A stretch of DNA of 64,000 nucleotides from Natronomonas pharaonis DSM 2160 (GTDB lineage: Archaea > Halobacteriota > Halobacteria > Halobacteriales > Haloarculaceae): positions 1,922,001-1,986,000 of the forward strand of contig NC_007426.1 in NCBI RefSeq assembly GCF_000026045.1. Direction: 5' to 3'. Of this stretch, positions 57,482 through 64,000 are shown one piece after another. How positions within the stretch are numbered: the stretch's first letter is position 1; the number at the start of each line of letters is the position of its first letter. The position numbers and the translations under genes were made by a program. Below the pieces are notes generated by a model, which saw only the letters and a list, made by a program, of their open reading frames with translations, did not search any database and was not told the origin of the DNA.

Positions 57482-57726
57482 CTCAAAACATGTTTAGGGT
57501 TTCTACTGGTAAGTATGTTCGGGAGGCGGCGGAACCGGTGTTTACCTCTTGTCTCGTTGCTACACCTACTATGGTACGCACTATCAAAAGCTTGTCCGCA
57601 GTCCAAGGGGTTGCCGCTTACTACTCAACCTTCCCGTAAAGCAGCCACACGGCGTCGTTTGGGGATGGTATTCCCGTCAGCGCAAACGAAGCGTATCAGA
57701 CGAGAGCGGTGCCACCAGTTGTCCCG
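57482..57726. other. Intergenic region upstream of acyl-CoA dehydrogenase
   Basis: These 245 bases lie between the start of the acyl-CoA dehydrogenase gene and the end of thiM. I see no convincing coding frame, tRNA or strong hairpin. Short frames exist but their composition is unlike neighbouring proteins. The right part presumably contains the thiM 3' end, the left part the dehydrogenase promoter (minus-strand CCTAAACATG about 20 bases before the ATG). Confidence 0.5.
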
Positions 57727-58563
57727 CTAGGTAACGGAGAGTACCCGCTCGATACGGCCAGCGGGGTCGTCGGGAGCCGCCTCAAGCCCCGCAACGGTGT
57801 CGAGAAACGCCGTTTTGTAGCTGGCGGGGCCATTGTATTCGCCCTCTTCAGCCGCTTTTTCGCCGGCGAGGCCGAAGCCGACCGTCCCAGCCAGCGCTGC
57901 ATCCAACGGCGTGGCGTTCTCCATCCCCGCGGCGAAGGTCGCAAGCGTCACGCCGAGCATGCAGCCGGTGCCGACAATCTGTGCCATCAACGGGTGTCCG
58001 GCGGTAATCTCGTAGGCTTCCTCGGGGGAGGCGACGATATCGGTCTCCCCGGAGGCGACGACGACCGTATCGTGGGTCCGGGCACAGGAAAGCGCTGTCT
58101 CGGCGATGTCGGCGTATTCGCCGACCGATTCGACGCCACGGACGTCGGCGTCGTCGCCCGCCAGCGCCGTGATTTCGCCGTGGTTGCCGTTCAGTATCGT
58201 CACGTCGAGTTCGTCGAGCAGGCGGTTGGCAACGCGCGTCCGGGTCGGCGTCGCACCGACGCCGACGGGGTCGACCACGAGGGGCTTGTCCCCCTCGTTT
58301 GCCGCCGTGCCGGCGACCACCATCGACTCCTCGCCGTCCTCGTCGACGGTCCCCATGTTGATGAGACAGCCGTCGGCGGTCGCAACCATGTCGTCGACCT
58401 CACGGGCGTCGTCGGACATGACCGGTAGCCCACCCCAGTGAAGCGTGATATTGGCGACATCGTTGACCGTCACGTTGTTTGTCACGGAGTTGACAAGCGG
58501 CGTCGCCGTATCGATGTCGCCGAGGGCGGCTGCCAAATCGACAGCAGCGTCGACATCAGACAT
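57727..58563 (-). CDS. thiM: Hydroxyethylthiazole kinase
   Basis: This enzyme phosphorylates 4-methyl-5-(2-hydroxyethyl)thiazole for thiamine salvage. The 278 residues show PLVNSVTNNVTVNDVANITL near 21, LPVMSDDAREVDDM near 48, VVDPVGVGATPTRT near 100, the ILNGNHGEITALAG segment near 125, and GTGCMLGVTLATFAAG near 208 (ATP/anion hole). It overlaps the thiE gene by eight bases, so both salvage enzymes are made from one message. Confidence 0.95.
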   Translation of the reverse strand: MSDVDAAVDLAAALGDIDTATPLVNSVTNNVTVNDVANITLHWGGLPVMSDDAREVDDMVATADGCLINMGTVDEDGEESMVVAGTAANEGDKPLVVDPVGVGATPTRTRVANRLLDELDVTILNGNHGEITALAGDDADVRGVESVGEYADIAETALSCARTHDTVVVASGETDIVASPEEAYEITAGHPLMAQIVGTGCMLGVTLATFAAGMENATPLDAALAGTVGFGLAGEKAAEEGEYNGPASYKTAFLDTVAGLEAAPDDPAGRIERVLSVT

Positions 58564-59200
58564 TCGGGGCCACCCCCTCAACGGCGTCAGCGAGCCGGCG
58601 AGTCGCGTGTTCGGGGTCGTCGGCCGCGGTAATCGCCGAGATGACGGCAACGCCGTCGGCACCCGCCTCGACGACGGGGGCGGCGTTGTCGGGGGTAACG
58701 CCCCCGATGCCGACGAAGGGCAGCGACGTGGCGTCCCGAACGGCCCGAATCCGGTCGAGGCCGATGTTCGACTGTTCAGGGTCGGTGTCCTTGGAGTCAG
58801 TTCCGTAGATGGCTCCGACACCGAGATAGTCGGCACCGGCCTGTTCGGCCTCGCGGGCGGCATCGGGCGTCGAGACCGAGCGGCCGACGATGGCGTCCGA
58901 TCCGAGCTGTTCGCGGGCAACCTCGATGGGCAGGTCGTCATCACCGAGGTGTACGCCGTCGGCATCGATTGCAGCGGCCAAATCGAGCCGGTCGTTGACC
59001 ACGAGCGGAACGCCCGCGTCGCGAGTCAGCGTCCGTAGCTCCGTGCCGACCTCGTAGCGTTCGCGCGCAGTCGCCGTTTTGTCTCTGAGTTGGACGATGT
59101 CAACGCCGCCACGGATGGCGGCTTCGACGACCTCGGCAGTCGACCGCCCTGCAGAGTGTTCGGCCCCCGTAACCAGATACACGCCGAAATCCTGTGTCAT
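58556..59200 (-). CDS. thiE: Thiamine-phosphate synthase
   Basis: This 214-residue TIM-barrel enzyme joins the pyrimidine and thiazole phosphates to thiamine phosphate. The markers are VYLVTGAEHSAGRST near the N terminus, GVDIVQLRDKTATARERYE near 33, LVVNDRLDLAAAIDADGVHLGDDDLP near 66, IVGRSVSTPDAAREAEQAGADYLGVGAIYGTDSKDT near 102, and PFVGIGGVTPDNA near 160. It is followed by thiM with an eight-base overlap. Confidence 0.96.
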   Translation of the reverse strand: MTQDFGVYLVTGAEHSAGRSTAEVVEAAIRGGVDIVQLRDKTATARERYEVGTELRTLTRDAGVPLVVNDRLDLAAAIDADGVHLGDDDLPIEVAREQLGSDAIVGRSVSTPDAAREAEQAGADYLGVGAIYGTDSKDTDPEQSNIGLDRIRAVRDATSLPFVGIGGVTPDNAAPVVEAGADGVAVISAITAADDPEHATRRLADAVEGVAPNV

Positions 59201-59242
59201 ACAACCCGCTGGTAGGGGCTCCGAGGGTATCGGACTTTCCGT

Positions 59243-59443
59243 TCACAGTCCGAGCGAGCCAGCCACGTCATAGCTGACTCCGAGGTAGTCGACCGATTTG
59301 AACCCAAGGTAGATGCCGACGATACCGAGAACGCCGGCCAGCGTCGGCGGCGCGGGAATCGGCACGCCGACAAGGGCAAAGACCGCGCCCGCGAGAAATC
59401 CAGTCAAAAGCGCCAGCGCTGCAATCAGGAGGCTCGCTTCCAT
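59243..59443 (-). CDS. XapX-domain small membrane protein
   Basis: The 66-residue protein has two hydrophobic helices with GFLAGAVFALVGVPIPAPPTLAGVLGIVGIYLG, which is the XapX pattern (PxPAPPxLAGxxGIxGIxxG). The role of XapX proteins is unknown. I start at MEASLLIAAL (59443); the frame nine codons upstream is not needed. It lies 42 bases past the thiE start, on the same strand. Confidence 0.85.
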   Translation of the reverse strand: MEASLLIAALALLTGFLAGAVFALVGVPIPAPPTLAGVLGIVGIYLGFKSVDYLGVSYDVAGSLGL

Positions 59444-59548
59444 GCCGTGTATCCACGGTGGCGACGGCAAAACGCTGTCGGCCTGTCGAGCCAGCGAAGC
59501 CAGCGGCTGGCGAGTGTATGCAGAAACGAGAGTAAAAGTTAGCTCAGC

Positions 59549-60439
59549 TTACAGCTTGCCGGCCTTCTGCAGCTTCATCAGGTCCTCGGTGTCGAGGGTT
59601 TCGCCTTCCTTGAACTTCTGGTAGATTTCCTCGGCTTCTTCCTTTGCGGCTTCGCGCTCCTCGGCGCGGTCCTCTTCGCGTTCTTCCTCCTCTTCCTTGT
59701 CGAGTTCGCGCAGGCGCTTCTGGACGCGGACGAAGTCCTCGTGGTGGCGGTCAGCCGCCTCCTGGGCCTCGACGAACTTGTCGTGCCACTCGTCGGCCTC
59801 GTCGCGGATGTCGTCGGCCTCGCGATAGGCCTCGATCATCTCGTTGTGGTGCTCTTGGGCCTTGTCGGCCAGCTCGGTCACCTTCTGGTGGTGCTGGGAG
59901 GCTTCGGCGCGGACTTCCTGGGCCTCCTCTTTGAGCTCTTCAAGCTCGCCGCCCTGGTCGAGCTTTTCCTTTCGCTCGGAGAGCTTCTCGCGTTTCTCCT
60001 CGATTTTCTCGATGAGTTCGCGCTCGTCTTCCGAGGAGAGCACCTCGGTCTGCTGTTTGAACTCGAGGTCTTCGATTTCCTCTTCGAGCTGGTCGATGCT
60101 TTTGCCCTCGTCGAGTTCGAGGTCAGCCTTGAGGTCGTCGACCTTGTCGAAAAGCTCGTTTGCCTTGGCGTTGAGCTCGTTTCGCTTTTCCTTGTGCTCT
60201 TGGACTTGCTCGTTGAGCTCGTCGCGTTTCTCGCGGTGTTCCTGTGCCTCGTCGACTTTTTCTCGGGTCTTGGCGTTGAGGTCGTCCCGCTCGGAGGCCC
60301 GCTCGGAAGCCATCTGGTTCAGCTCGTTGCGCCGGTCACGAAGCTGGCCGGCGAGCTTGATGAGCTGGCCCTTGGATTTGTTTTCGAGGTCGTCTTCGGT
60401 CAGTTCTACGTTGTCGGTTTCGTCGATTGACTCTGCCAT
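59549..60439 (-). CDS. Long coiled-coil protein
   Basis: The 296-residue product is almost entirely charged helix: Glu, Lys, Arg, Asp, Gln and His in heptad-like repeats from about residue 20 to 275. There are breaks near KSIDQLEEEIEDLEFKQQ and QGGELEELKEEAQ. A histidine-rich part (SQHHQKVTELADKAQEHH) lies near 183-200. The C terminus EGETLDTEDLMKLQKAGKL is compact and conserved-looking. Similar proteins are widespread in archaea and are thought to be structural or nucleic-acid-associated, but I know no proven role. There is no membrane segment or ATPase motif. Confidence 0.85.
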   Translation of the reverse strand: MAESIDETDNVELTEDDLENKSKGQLIKLAGQLRDRRNELNQMASERASERDDLNAKTREKVDEAQEHREKRDELNEQVQEHKEKRNELNAKANELFDKVDDLKADLELDEGKSIDQLEEEIEDLEFKQQTEVLSSEDERELIEKIEEKREKLSERKEKLDQGGELEELKEEAQEVRAEASQHHQKVTELADKAQEHHNEMIEAYREADDIRDEADEWHDKFVEAQEAADRHHEDFVRVQKRLRELDKEEEEEREEDRAEEREAAKEEAEEIYQKFKEGETLDTEDLMKLQKAGKL

Positions 60440-60741
60440 GGTTAATCACGCTACTCCATTACCGCTCCGGCCGCGGACAGCAACCGCTATGAAAAAATCG
60501 GTCGCCGTGGAAGGAAGGTTCCCTGTCATTCTGGTCGGCTGACGATGCTGCCGAACGCCGGACGCGTTCTGGTAGTTGGTATTATCCCGTGTTCGTATTT
60601 AAATCTTGTGGAGGTTCGTTCCCGTGGAAGAGCCTGTCACAGGCAAAAATACGCCCGGTAACTGTTCCCACACACCGCTAGCAGGGACATAAACGCCCGC
60701 GAACGGACGGCCTGAAATACCGGGCTATCCTGATTTCGGTC
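60440..60741. other. Divergent intergenic region between the coiled-coil gene and the DUF371 gene
   Basis: About 300 bases without a gene. It contains a palindromic ATTTAAAT element in a CGTATTTAAATCTTG context (about 60594-60606) that could serve as a TATA box in either direction. A second weak CATAAAC lies near 60688 on the plus strand. One 17-codon frame (60490-60543) has no support as a gene. Confidence 0.45.
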
Positions 60742-61158
60742 ATGGAGAAAGTAATCCGCGCCAGCGGCCACGAGAACGTCAGCGCCGAGCATTCGAGCAC
60801 CTTCGAGCTGACGAGCGACGACTGGCTGACGCCGGCCGGCGACTGCATCCTCGGTGTCGAGGCTGACACCGTTCCGGCCGACTTCGACGACGCCTTTGTC
60901 GAAGCCTGCCAATCCCACGAGGCGACGATTACCGCGACGCTACGGGTCGGCGACGAGACACAGGTCATCGAAGGGCACGGCCACCCGGAGCTGACCTTCG
61001 AGAGCGACCGGAGCCTCGTCGGACGGACCAGCGACTACGTCGACGACCGGACGGTGATGGTTGGTGCGTCCGCGGCCGCGGCCGACATCGACCGTGCCAT
61101 CGCCGACCGGCTTGCCGACGGGGCCGACATCGAGTGCCGATTGGCTGTCGACCCCTGA
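60742..61158 (+). CDS. DUF371 domain protein
   Basis: The 138-residue protein matches the archaeal DUF371 pattern: EKVIRASGHENVSAEHSSTFELT at the start, WLTPAGDCILGVEADTVP near residue 28, GHGHPELTFES near 76, and an ASAAAADIDRAIADRL helix near the end. Members are conserved in archaea but no activity is established. It lacks membrane segments, and the conserved His/Glu residues suggest a binding site. The ATG at 60742 begins the conserved region. Confidence 0.85.
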   Translation: MEKVIRASGHENVSAEHSSTFELTSDDWLTPAGDCILGVEADTVPADFDDAFVEACQSHEATITATLRVGDETQVIEGHGHPELTFESDRSLVGRTSDYVDDRTVMVGASAAAADIDRAIADRLADGADIECRLAVDP

Positions 61159-61252
61159 GCGAACACCGCCAGTAGCCATGGACCGAACCTGACAGAGCAG
61201 CCGCAGCGGCGTCGGTAGACAACGATATGTCTGAGGGCCATTTATCGCCGAC

Positions 61253-61591
61253 ATGGGAAGCGACGAAACGACGTACGGTCGTCGAGCACGCATTATCGTC
61301 GTCGTATTGGTAGTCATCACCGGTCTCAGCGCTCTCGCGCGCGCTGTCGAGGGGGGCGCGACCGGAGCCATCGAGGGCGGGCTGCTGCTGTACGTCGCGC
61401 TCGTGCTCGCCTACGGTGTCTTCACGGGCGCGCTCGAAACGCCGTCGGTACAGGCTGCATTCGGCGTCGGCCTGGCGGGATACGGCGGACTGCTGTACGG
61501 AACCGGCGGCGGCGTCCTCTGGCTCGGCCTCGCTGCCGTTGGGGGACTGCTGGCCGCCCACAGCCTCCGGCAGGCCGTTGAAGCTCGGTGA
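61253..61591 (+). CDS. Small multi-pass membrane protein
   Basis: The 112-residue protein has a short charged N terminus and three to four hydrophobic segments rich in Gly, Ala, Leu and Val (IIVVVLVVITGLSAL, LLLYVALVLAYGVF, and a final pair). I recognise no motif. It ends four bases into the longest frame of the endonuclease III gene, but the real start of that gene is probably later. Function is unknown. Confidence 0.65.
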   Translation: MGSDETTYGRRARIIVVVLVVITGLSALARAVEGGATGAIEGGLLLYVALVLAYGVFTGALETPSVQAAFGVGLAGYGGLLYGTGGGVLWLGLAAVGGLLAAHSLRQAVEAR

Positions 61592-61650
61592 CCCCCGGCC
61601 TACTCGCCGGCTTGAACAGCGTTTTTTCGGTTGCCAGCGTAGCCATCGGC

Positions 61651-62457
61651 ATGGCCGAGGAACCATCGGTGAACATCTCCGGCAGCGACGCCGGCGGCGG
61701 GGCGGCCGCTGACTTCGAGGCGGCGACAGCGGCGACTCGCGCCGAGGCGGTCGTTGACGAACTCGGCGACCGCTACTGGCAGAAGGCCTACGGCGGCCGG
61801 GACGGCTTCGAGTGTCTCGTTCGGACGGTCCTGAGTCAGAACACCTCGGATACGGCCAGCCAGCCGGCCCACGACGCCCTGCTGGAGCGATACGGTGGCG
61901 GCGACCTCGCGGCGGCGCTGGCCGACGCCGACCAGCCGACACTCGCCGAGACAATTTCCGGAGCGGGCCTCTACAACCAGAAATCAACACGACTCATCGC
62001 CCTCGCCGAGTTCGTCGTCGAGACCTACGGCGGTGCCGACGGGTTCGACGGGTTCGTTACGGAAGCGCCGCCCGACGAGGTTCGAGAGACGCTGCTCGAA
62101 CTGAACGGTGTCGGCCCGAAGACCGCCGACTGCGTGCTCTTGTTTTCGGGTGGTCGTGACGGCGTCTTTCCCGTTGATACTCACGTCCATCGCATCGCCC
62201 GGCGAATGGGACTGGCTCCGGCCGATGCCGACCACGAAGCGGTCCGTTCGGCGCTGGAGGCAGACGTTCCCGGTGAGAAGTGCGGCTTCGGCCACACGGC
62301 GATGATTCAGTTCGGCCGTGAGTACTGCACGGCCCGCAAGCCGGCGTGTCTCGACGACCCCGAGGCGTGCCCGCTGGCCGACCGCTGCGACCAAGTCGGC
62401 GTCTATCCGGAACGCGGCGAGGTCGTCGACCCCGCTGACGCACCCGAAATAGAGTAG
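61651..62457 (+). CDS. nth: Endonuclease III (DNA glycosylase/AP lyase)
   Basis: This 268-residue base-excision repair enzyme acts on oxidised pyrimidines. LVRTVLSQNTSDTAS is near residue 52, the helix-hairpin-helix LNGVGPKTADC with the catalytic lysine near 158, and the catalytic Asp in FPVDTHVHRIARRMG near 180. Four C-terminal cysteines likely hold a 4Fe-4S cluster, but the spacing is C-x6-C-x6-C-x5-C rather than the usual C-x6-C-x2-C-x5-C. I start at MAEEPSV (61651), which has a T-rich TATA-like element about 27 bases upstream. A GTG at 61588 overlaps the previous stop but adds a segment unlike the family. Confidence 0.92.
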   Translation: MAEEPSVNISGSDAGGGAAADFEAATAATRAEAVVDELGDRYWQKAYGGRDGFECLVRTVLSQNTSDTASQPAHDALLERYGGGDLAAALADADQPTLAETISGAGLYNQKSTRLIALAEFVVETYGGADGFDGFVTEAPPDEVRETLLELNGVGPKTADCVLLFSGGRDGVFPVDTHVHRIARRMGLAPADADHEAVRSALEADVPGEKCGFGHTAMIQFGREYCTARKPACLDDPEACPLADRCDQVGVYPERGEVVDPADAPEIE

Positions 62458-62509
62458 CCCGACAGGTGGCCGTCGGTGTGTTTTTGTCCGGCGGTCGCCG
62501 AGTACAACC

Positions 62510-64000
62510 GTGCTCACAAAGGAGTTGCTCCGTGTCTCCCGCGCGGGCGGCGGCTACCACCCGCAGTTCACGACAGCGGCCGACGAAGACGTTGCTGCCC
62601 GCGTCCTCGGCGTCTATCAGGGCCACGTTGGTGAGCCGCGGGCACAACTGGAGTCGGCACTTACGGACCTCGAACGGGAAACGGGGCAGTTCAAGCTCGT
62701 TCGCGGGTTCGCAAAGCTGTTAGAGCGGGAGGCAGCCTTCGAGACGCGGTCGCCAGTGTCACCCCGTCGGGCACGTACCGCCGCCTTCGTGGCTGCCGAG
62801 TCGGTCGGCGTCGTCACGGAGGCCGACCGGGATGCCGCACTCGTTGCCGCGGCCGACGACCTCGACACGAGCGCCGATGCCCTTGCGGCGTCGCTGTTTG
62901 CCGACCGCGATTGCGAGCAGCGTCTCACGGCGTTCGATGTCGACTACGACCCCGAGAGCTTGTGTACCCAGTATGACCTCTCGCTGGCGCAGACGGCGCT
63001 TTTCGACGCCACGTCGGTCCGAGTGCGAACCGACGACCCCAAGCGGCTCGTCTCGGCGGTAAAGCGGCTCCGGCTACTGTACGAAATCCGACGGGCTGAC
63101 GCCGGCCGTGACGTCGTCGTCACTGGACCTGACGCGCTCTTCAAGCGCTCGCGCCGCTACGGGACGCGGTTTGCCCGTCTGCTTCGGACGGTCGCTGCGA
63201 CGGCCGACTGGCAACTGGAGGCGACTATCGACGACCGCGGCACGGAGCGACGGCTGCGGCTCGAAGCCGGCGATATCGAAGTCCCTGACACCGACCCGGT
63301 CGCGGAGCCAACCTTCGACAGCGCCGTGGAAGCGGACTTCTATAGCCGCTTTTCGTCGCTGGACCTCGATTGGCGGCTGCTCCGAGAACCGGAGCCGCTG
63401 GCCGCCGGCGAACACGTCGTCATCCCGGATTTCGCCTTCGAGTGGAAACACGGCGACTTCCGGGTGTTCTTCGAGATTATGGGGTTTTGGACCCCGGAGT
63501 ACGTCGAAAAGAAGCTCTCCCGCTTCAGCGACCTCGAAGACGTGGCGTTTCTCGTCGCCTACGACGAGAGCCTCGGCGTCGGCGAGGACATCGAGGCGAC
63601 CGGCCAGCGGGCCTTCCCATACACGAAAACAGTCCGGCTGAAGGACGTTCGTGACGCACTGCGGCCATACGAGGAGACGCTCCGGGAGGCAAGCGCCGCC
63701 TCGCTGCCGGACCGGCTCGTTCCGGACGCCGACGTGACGACGCTTGCAGCCGTCGCCGACGACCACGGCGTCTCGGAGGCGGTCGTCGAGTCGGCAACGT
63801 TTCCCGAACACGACCGGGTCGGTCGGACACTGGTACGACCGGCGGTGTGCGACGCTGTCGACGAGGAACTTACCGCCGGGATGTCGCTTGCAGAGGCAGA
63901 GACGGTGCTTTCGGGCCACGGCATCGACGAGACGAGCGCGATGCTTTCGGCGCTCGGCTACCGCGTCGAGTGGGAGGGGCTGGGCGGTGGCACTGTCACG
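62510..64000 (+). CDS. Bax1/DUF790-type nuclease (cut by window edge)
   Basis: The first 497 codons are open to the window end. The GTG start gives VLTKELLRVSRAGGGYHPQF, the typical opening of DUF790 proteins, known as Bax1, the nuclease partner of the archaeal XPB/Rad25 helicase. The PD-(D/E)xK-like core lies near residues 303-335: VVIPDFAFEW, then VFFEIMGFWTPEYVEKKL, with Asp, Glu and Lys in place. The XPB gene is usually adjacent and would lie beyond the edge. A small remaining C-terminal part is missing. Confidence 0.85.
   Translation, partial: MLTKELLRVSRAGGGYHPQFTTAADEDVAARVLGVYQGHVGEPRAQLESALTDLERETGQFKLVRGFAKLLEREAAFETRSPVSPRRARTAAFVAAESVGVVTEADRDAALVAAADDLDTSADALAASLFADRDCEQRLTAFDVDYDPESLCTQYDLSLAQTALFDATSVRVRTDDPKRLVSAVKRLRLLYEIRRADAGRDVVVTGPDALFKRSRRYGTRFARLLRTVAATADWQLEATIDDRGTERRLRLEAGDIEVPDTDPVAEPTFDSAVEADFYSRFSSLDLDWRLLREPEPLAAGEHVVIPDFAFEWKHGDFRVFFEIMGFWTPEYVEKKLSRFSDLEDVAFLVAYDESLGVGEDIEATGQRAFPYTKTVRLKDVRDALRPYEETLREASAASLPDRLVPDADVTTLAAVADDHGVSEAVVESATFPEHDRVGRTLVRPAVCDAVDEELTAGMSLAEAETVLSGHGIDETSAMLSALGYRVEWEGLGGGTVT

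Noticed and set aside
57482-57726. Short overlapping plus-strand frames of 60-71 codons upstream of thiM
   Set aside because: Composition is basic and Cys/Ser-rich, there is no promoter or family pattern, and several frames overlap each other.
60637-60968. Minus-strand frames of 93-96 codons over the DUF371 gene
   Set aside because: They are antisense to the DUF371 reading frame and carry no conserved features.
1-64000. Mobile element, prophage or defence island
   Set aside because: I found no transposase, integrase, terminal repeats, restriction or toxin-antitoxin genes, and composition is even throughout apart from promoter regions.

Overview
The window is chromosomal DNA of a haloarchaeon, most likely a Natronomonas species. 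The sequence is GC-rich, its proteins are strongly acidic, starts are often leaderless with an archaeal TATA box about 25 bases upstream, and several genes are specific to haloarchaea. The halocyanin at 2255-2752 closely matches, from memory, the blue copper protein of Natronomonas pharaonis. Coding density is high and almost everything is a housekeeping or conserved haloarchaeal gene. I see no rRNA, insertion sequence, prophage or CRISPR array; there is one tRNA gene.

Layout. 1-4435: a cut MBL-fold hydrolase coupled to a ubiquitin-like/MoaD protein, a VOC protein, a uracil-DNA glycosylase homologue, halocyanin and an iron-sulfur photolyase. 4489-9805: AMP phosphorylase, then the RPA / RPA-associated protein / phosphoesterase operon. 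9818-15057: a thioredoxin-fold DUF255 protein, a lipoprotein, a lactonase-like MBL protein and purD. 15183-19789: the proCBA proline operon, shikimate kinase with chorismate mutase, and a VOC protein. 19838-24097: tRNA-Glu, archease, an acetyltransferase, primase PriS with GINS, and an alpha/beta hydrolase. 24276-30129: a small Hsp20-like protein with Cdc48, a zinc-ribbon membrane protein and the Lhr helicase.

30417-34009 is the most unusual operon: a tandem-rhodanese/siroheme sulfite-or-nitrite reductase fusion followed by an FrhB-like F420-binding iron-sulfur protein. It sits behind a strong TATA box and a perfect 11-bp hairpin at the predicted 5' end of its mRNA. 34233-43335 is a type IV pilus-like locus: one prepilin-like gene on the plus strand faces a tightly overlapping seven-gene minus-strand operon (ATPase, membrane platform and five prepilin or pseudopilin-like proteins).

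43405-64000 holds an Lrp regulator with an aminotransferase, an MFS transporter, an MBL protein, a P-loop ATPase pair, a DUF2339 membrane protein, superoxide dismutase, a class I photolyase, 2-oxoacid:ferredoxin oxidoreductase, a DICT-domain protein, acyl-CoA dehydrogenase, thiE/thiM, a XapX protein, a coiled-coil protein, a DUF371 protein, endonuclease III and the start of a Bax1/DUF790 nuclease. DNA repair and replication genes are numerous (UDG, two photolyases, RPA, PriS, GINS, Lhr, Nth, Bax1), but they are scattered rather than forming one island.
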